NCBI GenBank assembly: GCA_903918155.1
Contig: CAIXDD010000103.1
Span: 1-37,778, forward strand
Source of the DNA: an uncultured Hyphomicrobiales bacterium
Lineage (GTDB): Bacteria; Pseudomonadota; Alphaproteobacteria; Rhizobiales; Beijerinckiaceae
Direction of reading: 5' to 3'
Length of the DNA: 37,778 bases
The notes below the pieces were generated by a model. That model was not told the origin of the DNA. It saw nothing but the letters and a program-made list of their open reading frames with translations, and ran no database searches. Below, in pieces: positions 15,735 to 23,383 of this stretch (position 1 is the first letter of the stretch; the number at the start of each line of letters is the position of its first letter). The position numbers and the translations under genes are program-made.

Positions 15735-17921
15735 ATGACCGACGTCAATCTCTCCCGCCGCGCGCTCATCCAGACCTCCGTCGGCGCCGCCGGCGGCCTG
15801 CTTCTGGGCTTCCACGTGCCGCAGGCCCATGCGGCCAAGACCGAATCGCGTCCCTGGACGACGCCGACGAAGGGCGTCGAGGTGAACGCCTGGCTCGCCA
15901 TCGACCCCGACGGCACGGTGACGATCCGCGTGCCCCATACGGAAATGGGGCAGGGCGGCATGACCTCCGTGGCGCTGATGATCGCCGAAGAGCTCGACGT
16001 GGAATGGTCGAAGGTCCAGGCGGTGTTCGCCGACGCCAATCGCCATCTGCGCAACAACAAGGAATATGTGACGATGTTCACGGCGGGCTCGCAGCTCGTC
16101 TGGCGCCAGCATCCTCACATCATGCAGGCGGGCGCCTCCGCGCGCGAACGGCTGAAGGAAGCCGCCGCTCAGGCCTGGGGCGTGCCGCGCGCGCAGGTCG
16201 CAGCCAAACAGGGCGTGCTGACCTCGGGCGCGCGCCGCGCGACCTATGCGGAATTCGCCTCCGCCGCCGCCGCCGTGAAACTGGCCGAAGAGCCGGCGAT
16301 CAAACAGGCGAAGGATTGGTGGCTGCTCGGCAAGGACGTGCTGCGCCTCGACATTCCCCATAAGGTGAACGGCAGCGCGCAATATGCGGTCGACACCCGT
16401 CTGCCCGGCATGGTCTACGCCGCCGTCAAGGCGAGCCCCGTGCCGTGGGGCAAGCTCAAGAGCTTCAATTTCGAGGCGATCAAGAATCGTCCCGGAATCG
16501 TCGGCGCTTTCGAGCTGCGCGCCGTTCCCGGCAAGCGCGGTCAGCCTGACATGCAGGACGCCGTGGCCGTCGTGGCCGATTCCTGGTTCCGCGCCAAGAC
16601 GGCGCTGGACCTTCTGCCGGTCGAATGGGATTTCGGCGAATCCGCGAAAGTCGACAACGCCGCGCTCTCGGCCCATGCGAAGAAAATGCTCGGCGAGACG
16701 GGCCTCATGACCAAGGAGGAGCCCAAGGCTTTGGAGGCCATCGCCGCCTCGAAAAAGGTCGTCACGGCCGAATATGAGCGTCCCTTCGAAGCGCATCTGC
16801 GCATGGAGCCGATCAATGCGACGGTGCATGTGCAGGACGGCCGCGTGGACGTGTGGTCGCCCACGCAAGATCAGTCCGTCGCCATCCAGCTCGTGGCCAA
16901 TCAGGTCGGCGTTCCTGAAAAGGACGTCTTCGGCCACACCATGTTCCTGGGCGGCGGCTTCGGCGGCAATGGCGCCGGCGGCACGGCGGTGACCCGTCAG
17001 GCGGCCGAATTGTCGAAGCGGCTGAAGCGCCCGGTGAAGGTGCTCTGGAGCCGCGAAGAAGACGTCGCGCAGGACAAGCAGCGCCCGATGTCGGCGGCGC
17101 GCCTGAGCGCCTCCCTCGGCGCCAACGGCCTGCCGGAAGCGATCAGCACCCGCGCGGTCTGGTTTTCGCTGGACAAGGCGAACCAATGGGGCCCGGCGAC
17201 CGCCGATTACGGCATCGCCACCATGCCCTACATCATTCCGCTGCGCCATCATGAGCGGCACAATCTGGACACCCATGTGCCCAGCTCGACGCATCGTGCG
17301 CCGGGCGCCAACCAGACCGGCTTCATGATCGAATCCTTCGTGGACGAACTCGCGCTCGCCGGCGGCTGGAACCCGCTCGACTGGCGCATCGAGATGACGA
17401 AGGGCAAGGACGACTGGCAGCGCGTGCTCAAGACGCTGAAGGAGAAGTCGGGCTATCGCACCGACCTCAAGAAGGGCGAGGGCATGGGCGTCGCGGCGGT
17501 CGAGTGCCACGGCACCATCGCGGCCGCTTGCGCGACCGTCACCGTCAGCCGGCGCGGTCAATTGACGGTCGAGAAGATCGTCGTGGTCGCCGATTGCGGA
17601 CATGTCATCAATCCGCGCGGCGCGGTCGAGCAGATCGAAGGCGCGGCGATCTATGAATTGTCGCACGCCTGGCACGGCGGCCTCGACATGCGCGGCGGGC
17701 GTTTCGTGAACACGAATTTCGACTCCTACAATCTCCTGCGCATCGATCAGGCGCCGGAAGTGGAGGCGCATTTCGCGCTCACGGGCGGCAAGAAATGGGG
17801 CGGCATGGGTGAGCCTGCGGGCCCGCCGGTTCCTCCCGCCGTCGCCAATGCGATCTTCGCGGCGACCGGCAAGCGCATCCGCTCCACGCCGTTCCGCTTG
17901 CACGATCTCAGCTGGGCCTGA
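15735..17921 (+). CDS. Molybdopterin subunit of IorB-type Mo-hydroxylase, Tat-exported (copy 2)
   Basis: 728 residues, ATG preceded by GAGGAGACC. NLSRRALIQTSVGAAGG is a twin-arginine signal with cleavage likely after PQAHA. Family segments occur in order: PHTEMGQGGMTSVALMIAEE near 72-91, the substrate-pocket and cofactor stretch GGGFGGNGAGGTAVTRQAAE near 406-425, KVLWSREEDVAQ, and the C-terminal GMGEPAGPPVPPAVANA with E693 as probable catalytic base. The two iorB copies resemble each other along their whole length but differ in the active-site neighbourhood (GLGNAVDLPRQ in copy 1 against GNGAGGTAVTRQ here), which suggests different substrates. Strong terminator 27 bases after the stop. Specific substrate not inferable. 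Confidence 0.9.
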   Translation: MTDVNLSRRALIQTSVGAAGGLLLGFHVPQAHAAKTESRPWTTPTKGVEVNAWLAIDPDGTVTIRVPHTEMGQGGMTSVALMIAEELDVEWSKVQAVFADANRHLRNNKEYVTMFTAGSQLVWRQHPHIMQAGASARERLKEAAAQAWGVPRAQVAAKQGVLTSGARRATYAEFASAAAAVKLAEEPAIKQAKDWWLLGKDVLRLDIPHKVNGSAQYAVDTRLPGMVYAAVKASPVPWGKLKSFNFEAIKNRPGIVGAFELRAVPGKRGQPDMQDAVAVVADSWFRAKTALDLLPVEWDFGESAKVDNAALSAHAKKMLGETGLMTKEEPKALEAIAASKKVVTAEYERPFEAHLRMEPINATVHVQDGRVDVWSPTQDQSVAIQLVANQVGVPEKDVFGHTMFLGGGFGGNGAGGTAVTRQAAELSKRLKRPVKVLWSREEDVAQDKQRPMSAARLSASLGANGLPEAISTRAVWFSLDKANQWGPATADYGIATMPYIIPLRHHERHNLDTHVPSSTHRAPGANQTGFMIESFVDELALAGGWNPLDWRIEMTKGKDDWQRVLKTLKEKSGYRTDLKKGEGMGVAAVECHGTIAAACATVTVSRRGQLTVEKIVVVADCGHVINPRGAVEQIEGAAIYELSHAWHGGLDMRGGRFVNTNFDSYNLLRIDQAPEVEAHFALTGGKKWGGMGEPAGPPVPPAVANAIFAATGKRIRSTPFRLHDLSWA

Positions 17922-17947
17922 TCGCCGCTTGAGGCCAGGACATAACG

Positions 17948-17972
17948 AAGGGCGCCTCCGGGCGCCCTTTTT
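17948..17972 (+). terminator. Intrinsic terminator after iorAB copy 2
   Basis: A 9-bp stem (17948-17956 with 17961-17969), tetraloop TCCG, followed by a run of five T (two inside the stem, three after it). Well placed 27 bases after the stop. Confidence 0.9.
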
Positions 17973-18044
17973 CATGGCGTTGGGACATCGCCCAAAGGTT
18001 CGCGCGTCAACAGGCTTGCGCGCCAGGTTGGGCCGGCCCGCGCG

Positions 18045-18500
18045 TCAGGGGTCGCCCGCGCAGGTGAGCGCGACCACGGCGAGCCTGTCGTCGGCGACGC
18101 TGGCGGCGGCGCAGGCCTGCGCGCCCTTGTGCAGCATGATCTTCTTGTGCCGCGGGCTTTCAGACCACGTCTCGACGATTTCTTTCGCGCTGGAGCGCGC
18201 GGGTCCGCGATAGAGATTTTCGCCCGCCCACGCCCCCGGCGTGTTCGCGCCCATCACATCGACGCCGAAACCCGCATGGCCTGCGGCGAGAGTCCCATTG
18301 CGATGGGACCACGCCCCACGCGCGCGCGCGCTCGTCATGGGCAGGTCGATGACGCGCACGGGCTCAACGCCGGCGCTCTTGCGCAGCGCGTTCATTTCGG
18401 CCACCACGTCCGGGCGCACGCGGGGCGCGGGCGCCGTGTCGAGGCTGGCGCAACCGGTCGTCAGCGTCGCGCAGAGACAAGCGAGGGCTTTGGCGTTCAT
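18045..18500 (-). CDS. CAP/SCP (PR-1-like) domain protein, exported
   Basis: 151 residues. MNAKALACLCATLTTGCASLD is a signal peptide; TTGC is a weak lipobox, so it may be a lipoprotein. The mature chain has bacterial CAP-domain hallmarks in order: an early helix (VAEMNALRKSAGVEPV), ARARGAWSHRNGTL with the first His, GHAGFGVDV, AGENLYRG (the conserved AGEN box), and ETWSESPRHKKIML, the W-x-x-SPxH box with the second His. The final AACAAASV...VALTCAG has two Cys that could pair. CAP proteins of this type are small periplasmic or secreted proteins of mostly unknown role, some binding sterol-like ligands. It converges with the iorAB copy 2 operon and diverges from the FAD hydroxylase gene; no functional link is evident. 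Confidence 0.85.
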   Translation of the reverse strand: MNAKALACLCATLTTGCASLDTAPAPRVRPDVVAEMNALRKSAGVEPVRVIDLPMTSARARGAWSHRNGTLAAGHAGFGVDVMGANTPGAWAGENLYRGPARSSAKEIVETWSESPRHKKIMLHKGAQACAAASVADDRLAVVALTCAGDP

Positions 18501-18629
18501 GGGTGTCCGTTCATGGGCGAGAGTCTTTCGCGGCGCGTTCGGGCCCGTTTCGCGCGGGCGCTGACGCAGCAAGCAAGCATCGGAATAAGGCGCAGGCGCG
18601 AGCGGCGCAAGCATGGAGCGTGTGAGGAT

Positions 18630-20237
18630 ATGAGTTTGGCGCAGGACGGCGGACGAAACGGCGAAGCGGACGTGATCATCGTCGGAGGCGGGCCGGTGGG
18701 CTTCGGCCTCGCGCTTGAGCTGGGGCTGCGCGGGATCTCCTGCATCGTGGTGGAGCGCCACGTCACGCCGCAGCCGATTCCCAAAGGCCAGAATCTCACC
18801 CAGCGCACCATGGAGCATTTCCGCGCATGGGGCCTCGAGCAGCAGGTGCGCGCGGCCGCCCCCATTCCCGTCGAATTCGGCATCGGCGGCCTCACGGCCT
18901 ATGGCTCGCTTCTGAGCGAACATCATTACGACTGGTATCAGCGCGCGCTCGTGCGTCCCTATTACGCCTGCGACAATGAGCGCCTGCCCCAATACGCCAC
19001 CGAAGCCGCGCTGCGCGCACGCGCCGCGCAGGTTCCCGCCATCGAGGCTTTGTTCGGCTGGACATGCGAAGGTGTGCGACAGGATTCGGATGGCGTCGAA
19101 GTGGAGATCGCCGACCGCGACGGCGCCCGCCGGCGGCTGCGCGGGCGCTATGCGGTGGGATGCGACGGGGCCCGTTCGCTCGTGCGCGAACAGGCGGGCC
19201 TGACCCAGACCCGCAGCGATCACGACAAGCTGATGGTGCTTCTGGTCTTCCACGCGCCGGAGCTGAATAGTCTGCTCGCCCGCTACAAGGGCAAATCCTT
19301 CTTCAACGTGCTCCACCCCGATCTCGATGGCTATTGGCTGTTCTTCGGCCGCGTGGACACGGGCGACACCTGGTTTTTCCATGCGCCCGTGCCGATGGGG
19401 ACGACGCGGGAGAATTTCGATTTCCACGCTTATCTCGAGCGCGCGGTCGGCGCGCCTTTCGCCTGCGCGTTCGAACATATCGGCTTCTGGGACCTGCGCA
19501 TCGCGATCGCGGATTCCTATCGCAAGGACCGCGTGTTCATCGCCGGCGACGCCGCCCATTCCCATCCCCCTTATGGCGGCTATGGCGTGAACACGGGATT
19601 GGAGGACGCGCGCAATCTGGGCTGGAAACTGGCGTCCGCCCTGCGGGGCGAGGCGGGCCCCGGCCTGCTGGACTCCTATGACGCCGAGCGCCGCCCGGTC
19701 TTCGCCTCCACGGCGCGCGACTTCATCCAGAAATATATCGATTCCGATCGCACCTTCCTGCGCGCGCATGATCCTGCGCGCGACCGCGCGGATTTCGAGG
19801 CGGCCTGGCGCAAGCGCCAGCAGGGCGTCGAGGCCGAAATCTCCGGCTTCGAGCCTCATTACGAAGGATCGCCCGTCGTCTTCGGCCCCCCGGGCGCGCA
19901 ATCGGGCGCCATTGGCGAGCATGCGTTCCGCGCGCGCGCCGGCCACCATCTCGCCCCGCAGGCGCTGGCCGACGGCTCCGGCGTCTATGACGCCTTGGGC
20001 GAGGGCTTCACCCTGCTCGCGCTGGGCGCGCCCGAGTCCGACGTCGCGCCCTTCGAGGCGGCTGCGCGGGCGCGCGCGATCCCGCTCAAGGTTTTGCGCG
20101 AGCCCGCCGAGGGCGCGGCGCGACAGGCCTATGCGGCGCCGCTCGTGCTGGTGCGGCCCGACCATTTCGTCGCCTGGGCGGGCGCGCAGCCGCCGGGCGG
20201 GGCGCAAGCGGTTCTGGCGCGCGCCGCCGGTCATTGA
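18630..20237 (+). CDS. FAD-dependent aromatic-ring hydroxylase (class A flavoprotein monooxygenase, MhpA/PheA-like)
   Basis: 535 residues; the ATG after GTGAGGAT is chosen because DVIIVGGGPVGFG must lie near the N-terminus, though the frame is open upstream. Class A monooxygenase motifs are all visible: GGGPVG (dinucleotide fold, about 18-23), VVER, CDGARSLVR (the DG motif, about 172-180), and RVFIAGDAAHSHPPYGGYG (the GD motif, about 300-318), then NTGLEDARNLGWKLA. The last 150 residues (APQALADG...LLALG) form the thioredoxin-like C-terminal domain seen in phenol hydroxylase and MhpA. Such enzymes add one oxygen to a phenolic or hydroxypyridine ring using NAD(P)H. The next genes encode a VOC protein and a hydrolase, which supports a ring-hydroxylation, ring-opening and hydrolysis sequence. 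Substrate unknown. Confidence 0.88.
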   Translation: MSLAQDGGRNGEADVIIVGGGPVGFGLALELGLRGISCIVVERHVTPQPIPKGQNLTQRTMEHFRAWGLEQQVRAAAPIPVEFGIGGLTAYGSLLSEHHYDWYQRALVRPYYACDNERLPQYATEAALRARAAQVPAIEALFGWTCEGVRQDSDGVEVEIADRDGARRRLRGRYAVGCDGARSLVREQAGLTQTRSDHDKLMVLLVFHAPELNSLLARYKGKSFFNVLHPDLDGYWLFFGRVDTGDTWFFHAPVPMGTTRENFDFHAYLERAVGAPFACAFEHIGFWDLRIAIADSYRKDRVFIAGDAAHSHPPYGGYGVNTGLEDARNLGWKLASALRGEAGPGLLDSYDAERRPVFASTARDFIQKYIDSDRTFLRAHDPARDRADFEAAWRKRQQGVEAEISGFEPHYEGSPVVFGPPGAQSGAIGEHAFRARAGHHLAPQALADGSGVYDALGEGFTLLALGAPESDVAPFEAAARARAIPLKVLREPAEGAARQAYAAPLVLVRPDHFVAWAGAQPPGGAQAVLARAAGH

Positions 20238-20238
20238 T

Positions 20239-20267
20239 CCGCGGCGTCGCCGACCCGCGGCGTCGCC
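20239..20267 (+). repeat. Two 13-bp direct repeats
   Basis: CCGCGGCGTCGCC at 20239-20251 and again at 20255-20267, right after the monooxygenase stop and touching the -35-like TTGACA. Confidence 0.8.
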
Positions 20268-20296
20268 TTGACAATCTTTCGCGCGCGCTGACACTT
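20268..20296 (+). promoter_or_regulatory. Possible promoter for the VOC gene
   Basis: A consensus TTGACA (20268-20273) with ACACTT (20291-20296) 17 bases on; the -10 is poor. The 10-mer TTGACAATCT here recurs as one half of the palindrome upstream of the GntR gene (28417-28426). Confidence 0.3.
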
Positions 20297-20385
20297 GAAG
20301 CCAAGCGCAGCAGGGTCTCGCAGACTCTGGCGCACAGCGTCAAAGCCGGTAAAATCGGCCGGTCTCAGCATTTGGAGGACAACCA

Positions 20386-20964
20386 ATGGGTATCCACGAA
20401 CGGACGGCCTCCCGCCGCGAAGACGTCTATGACGCCGAGAAATTCCATCCCGACGAATATAAGGGCTCCTCGCCGATCAAGGTGAACAAGCTCGGTCACT
20501 TCGTCTATGAGGTGAGCGACATCGAGCGCAGCGTGAAATTCTGGACGGAGGTGATGGGGTTCGAAGAGACCGATCGCAACCGCCACGGCATGGTTTTCTT
20601 CCGCTGCGGCGCCGATCACCACGCCATCGGCCTGCGCCCGATGAAGCCCGGCAAACAGCCCAAGCGCGACATGGCCACCGGCCTGCAGGTGGAGCATCTC
20701 GCCTTCGAGGTCGACGATGTCGAGGTTTTGAAAAAGGCGAAGGCCTATCTGAAGGCCAATAACATCCCCATCGTCTTCGAAGGCCGCAAGGGCGCGGGCT
20801 GCAACACCAGCATCAATTTCCTCGACCCCGACGGCTACGAATTCGAGATCTATTGCGACATGGACCAGATCGGCGCCGACGGGCGCCTGCGTCCGTCGAG
20901 CCTGTTCCGTCCGGCCGACCCGCTGGAGGAAGCCATCGAGAATCCGGTCGTCAAGACCTGGTGA
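20386..20964 (+). CDS. VOC-superfamily protein, extradiol-dioxygenase/glyoxalase-like
   Basis: 192 residues, ATG after a clear GGAGGACAACC. One pair of beta-alpha-beta-beta-beta modules spans about residues 33-158. The metal triad is complete: H38 (KLGHFVYEV), H104 (VEHLAFEV) and E154 (YEFEIY). SVKFWTEVMGFEETDR is the usual helix-strand link. Extradiol (catechol 2,3-type) dioxygenases use just this two-His-one-Glu set with iron, but many VOC enzymes do too, and this chain is about half the length of a classical two-domain extradiol enzyme. Following the FAD hydroxylase by 148 bases and preceding a hydrolase, it may open the hydroxylated ring (inference). Two GC hairpins follow the stop. Confidence 0.75.
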   Translation: MGIHERTASRREDVYDAEKFHPDEYKGSSPIKVNKLGHFVYEVSDIERSVKFWTEVMGFEETDRNRHGMVFFRCGADHHAIGLRPMKPGKQPKRDMATGLQVEHLAFEVDDVEVLKKAKAYLKANNIPIVFEGRKGAGCNTSINFLDPDGYEFEIYCDMDQIGADGRLRPSSLFRPADPLEEAIENPVVKTW

Positions 20965-20970
20965 GCCCGC

Positions 20971-21030
20971 CCGCCCGCACGCGGGCGGCGCATCGGCGAC
21001 AGACGCCGCGCGCGGGAAAATCCCGCGCGC
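20971..21030 (+). terminator. Two consecutive GC hairpins after the VOC gene
   Basis: Hairpin one: CCGCCCG (20971-20977) with CGGGCGG (20982-20988). Hairpin two: 10-bp stem 21008-21017 with 21021-21030, loop AAA. No T-run follows directly, so they may attenuate or stabilise rather than fully terminate. Confidence 0.5.
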
Positions 21031-21088
21031 TCGCGCGTCGCGCGGGATCGATTTAAAAAAGATTCAAAAAACATCGGGAGGACAAGAC

Positions 21089-22333
21089 ATGGCGAGCGCC
21101 GCGATCGAAGGGCGAATCCGCAGGTGGCAGGAGCAGCGCTGGCTGCTCGATGCGGTGATCCGCACCATCGGCGTGAACTGGGACCAGAACCGCATCGCCT
21201 CCAAGAGCAAGCCGGGCGGCGAGGTCGCGGAGAAGGATTTCGAGGCCGTCGCGCGCCGCATCAAGAAATTCGACGACATTCATCGCGAATTCGCCGCCGC
21301 CGCGCGCAAGCGTCAGGCCAAGGCGCTGGCCTATGAGAACGAGGGCCGCCACGTCACGGCGGCGGAGAGCTACATCGCCGCCGCGCTTCTGTGGGCCTCG
21401 TCCTGCTGGCCCCTGTTCGAGGCGAGCGAGCAATTGCACGCCGCCGAAAAAGAGATGAACGCCTGCTACGCGAAATTCATCCGCTTCGCGCCCCATCCCA
21501 TCGAGAAGGTGGAGGTGCCGTTTCAAGGCAAGTCGCTGCCGGCCTATCTTCATTTGCCGCGCAAGCCTGCGCCGGGCGAGACCTTCGGCTGCGTCATCTC
21601 CATCGGCGGCATGGACGGCAGCAAGGAGAACATGGTCTCCATCTATGGCGACCGCTTCCTCGCGCGCGGCCTGGCCGTGCTCGCCGTCGACGGGCCGGGG
21701 CAGGCGGAGGCCGCCTCGCGCGGGATCTTCTTCACCGAGAGCAATTTCGGCGAGGCCGGCCTCGCCATTCACGCCCGGCTCGCGCAACATCCCCATATCG
21801 ACATGAATCGGCTCGCGATCCGCTCTTCGAGCTTCGGCAGTTATTTCGGCACCGTGGCCGCCGCCGCGCTCGGCGACAAGATCAAGGGCTATGCGGTGGC
21901 CGGCGTCTGTCAGGAGCCCGGTTGCCACACGATCTTCAATCTCGCCTCGCCGACCTTCAAGGCGCGCTTCATGTTCATGTCGGGCTATGAGGACGAGGCG
22001 GCCTTCGACGCGTTCTGCAAGAAGATCGACCTGCGCCCCGTCGCGCCGAAGATCGTCTGTCCCTATATGGCCATCGCCGGCGAGAACGATCAGCTTTCGC
22101 CGATCGAGCATACGGAGGCTCTCTTCAAGCTCATCAAGGCGCCCAAGCGCCTCGTGATCTATGAAGGCGCCAATCACGGCGTGGGGGATTCGCCCAGCAC
22201 CGACAATGGCGAGGACAAGAACGTCCTGCTCTCCGACTGGCTTGTCGACCGGATCGCCGGCAAGCCCTTCCGCTCCGAGCGGGTCTGGGTGGATCTCGCC
22301 GGCCGCGCCATCGCGACCGGCTTCGACGAATAG
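21089..22333 (+). CDS. Alpha/beta hydrolase, resembling 2,6-dihydroxypseudooxynicotine hydrolase / DUF1100 type
   Basis: 414 residues; ATG after CGGGAGGACAAG. An N-terminal helical part of about 140 residues (WQEQRWLLDAVIRTIGVNWD ... AAESYIAAALLWASSCWPLF) caps a C-terminal alpha/beta hydrolase domain. The triad can be placed by eye: Ser248 in RSSSFGS (an S-x-S-x-G elbow in which the first Gly is Ser), Asp334 in GENDQLSP, His363 in EGANHGVGDS. VISIGGMDGSKENMV supplies the oxyanion-loop region. The helical cap plus core is the layout of the pseudooxynicotine C-C hydrolase and FrsA-like groups. It could cleave a C-C or ester bond of the ring-cleavage product. No signal peptide, so cytoplasmic. 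Its stop codon is part of a terminator hairpin. Confidence 0.8.
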   Translation: MASAAIEGRIRRWQEQRWLLDAVIRTIGVNWDQNRIASKSKPGGEVAEKDFEAVARRIKKFDDIHREFAAAARKRQAKALAYENEGRHVTAAESYIAAALLWASSCWPLFEASEQLHAAEKEMNACYAKFIRFAPHPIEKVEVPFQGKSLPAYLHLPRKPAPGETFGCVISIGGMDGSKENMVSIYGDRFLARGLAVLAVDGPGQAEAASRGIFFTESNFGEAGLAIHARLAQHPHIDMNRLAIRSSSFGSYFGTVAAAALGDKIKGYAVAGVCQEPGCHTIFNLASPTFKARFMFMSGYEDEAAFDAFCKKIDLRPVAPKIVCPYMAIAGENDQLSPIEHTEALFKLIKAPKRLVIYEGANHGVGDSPSTDNGEDKNVLLSDWLVDRIAGKPFRSERVWVDLAGRAIATGFDE

Positions 22334-22353
22334 GCCGTTTCCCGGCCTATTTT
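22331..22353 (+). terminator. Terminator hairpin whose arms hold both converging stop codons
   Basis: TAGGCCG (22331-22337), loop TTTCC, CGGCCTA (22343-22349), then TTTT. The left arm begins with the TAG stop of the plus-strand hydrolase; the right arm ends with CTA, the TAG stop of the minus-strand receptor. Confidence 0.75.
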
Positions 22354-23372
22354 CCGCCGGCGAGGCTGGTCGCGCGCTTCACGCGCTCGACCACCTCCTG
22401 CGGCGTGGCGTACATGGACGCGATCACCTTCTCCACCGCCGCGCCGTCGAGCGGTTCGATGCGCTGGCGGCGCGCCCCGGCTTCCTGGCGATAGGCGGGA
22501 TCGTTGATCGCCTTCATGAAGGCGGCGCGATAGCCGTTCACCACGTCGTCGGGCGTGCCCGGCGGCATGAAATAGGGGTTCTGGATTTCATCGGACGCGC
22601 CGAAGAAATCATAGGCTGCGCGCTCCGCATCCGTCTTGAGCAGATTGCGCGCATAGGGCGCGCCGGCGGCTTCCTTCACGCCGTCCATCTTGGAGACCGT
22701 GAAGAGAATCCGCACGAGATTTTCGGTCAGCCAGCGCGGCTGGCCCACCTGAATCGAACTCAGCGTCACGCAGCGTCCGTCCACTTCGCCGCGTTCGACG
22801 GCAAGCATGGACGTGCCGCCGTCATAGCCTGAAATGGGCTTGAAACGCGTGCCGAGCAGGTTGTTCATCAGCAGCGGGCCGAGCGTGGAATTGGATGCGG
22901 CGCCTGTGGCCGCGATCGGCACGTCGCGACGGCGGGCGTCGTCGATGGTCTTCACCTCCGACGTGTGCCACACGAGGCAGACGGTGTCTTCCGACGTCAT
23001 GCTGCCGACCCAGCGGAAGTTGCGCAGGTCGTAATTCACCTTGCTGTTGCCCATCAAAGGCTCCTTGATGGGGCCTGCGGGCGTGACGCCGATGGACGTG
23101 CCGTCCTTCGCGCCGATGTTATAGACATTCTGCACGCCCTGCAGGCCGCCTCCGCCGGGCATATTCTGCACCACCATATTGGGCTGGCCCGGCAGATAGA
23201 GCCGCAGGTAATTCACGAAGAGGCGCGCGTAGAGATCCACGCCGCCGCCGACCCCGCCAGCCACCGTCACATTGACGGTCTTGCCGGCGAGATTGAATTC
23301 CGCTCGCGCCGTCATATCGGCGTGCGGGGCGGCGAAGGCGATGAGGCCGGCTGCAAATGCTGCGATGCGCAT
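22347..23372 (-). CDS. Bug/TctC-type substrate-binding protein, divergent subfamily
   Basis: 341 residues from the ATG after AAGGAGA; signal peptide MRIAAFAAGLIAFAAPHADM. The mature start differs from the classical Bug form: instead of a YP...VPFPPGG opening it has VTVAGGVGGGVDLYARLFV, followed by YLPGQPNMVVQNMPGGGGLQGV, and later ATGAASNSTLGPLLMNNLLG and GEVDGRC. This matches the longer, divergent TTT receptor group, to which the last gene of the window also belongs. It begins 11 bases after the stop of the M24-fold gene, so the two are cotranscribed. A cognate ligand may be the substrate of that enzyme (inference). Confidence 0.85.
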   Translation of the reverse strand: MRIAAFAAGLIAFAAPHADMTARAEFNLAGKTVNVTVAGGVGGGVDLYARLFVNYLRLYLPGQPNMVVQNMPGGGGLQGVQNVYNIGAKDGTSIGVTPAGPIKEPLMGNSKVNYDLRNFRWVGSMTSEDTVCLVWHTSEVKTIDDARRRDVPIAATGAASNSTLGPLLMNNLLGTRFKPISGYDGGTSMLAVERGEVDGRCVTLSSIQVGQPRWLTENLVRILFTVSKMDGVKEAAGAPYARNLLKTDAERAAYDFFGASDEIQNPYFMPPGTPDDVVNGYRAAFMKAINDPAYRQEAGARRQRIEPLDGAAVEKVIASMYATPQEVVERVKRATSLAGGK

Positions 23373-23383
23373 GGGGTTCTCCT

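Noticed and set aside
15681..17975. A 764-codon minus-strand open frame opposite the second iorB
   Set aside because: Composition is Arg/His/Gly-rich with no domain, and the opposite strand encodes a clear molybdopterin subunit with Tat signal, SD and terminator. A GC-rich shadow frame.
18045..18500. CAP-domain gene as a member of the aromatic degradation cluster
   Set aside because: It is on the opposite strand, convergent with iorAB and without any metabolic motif; its position looks incidental.
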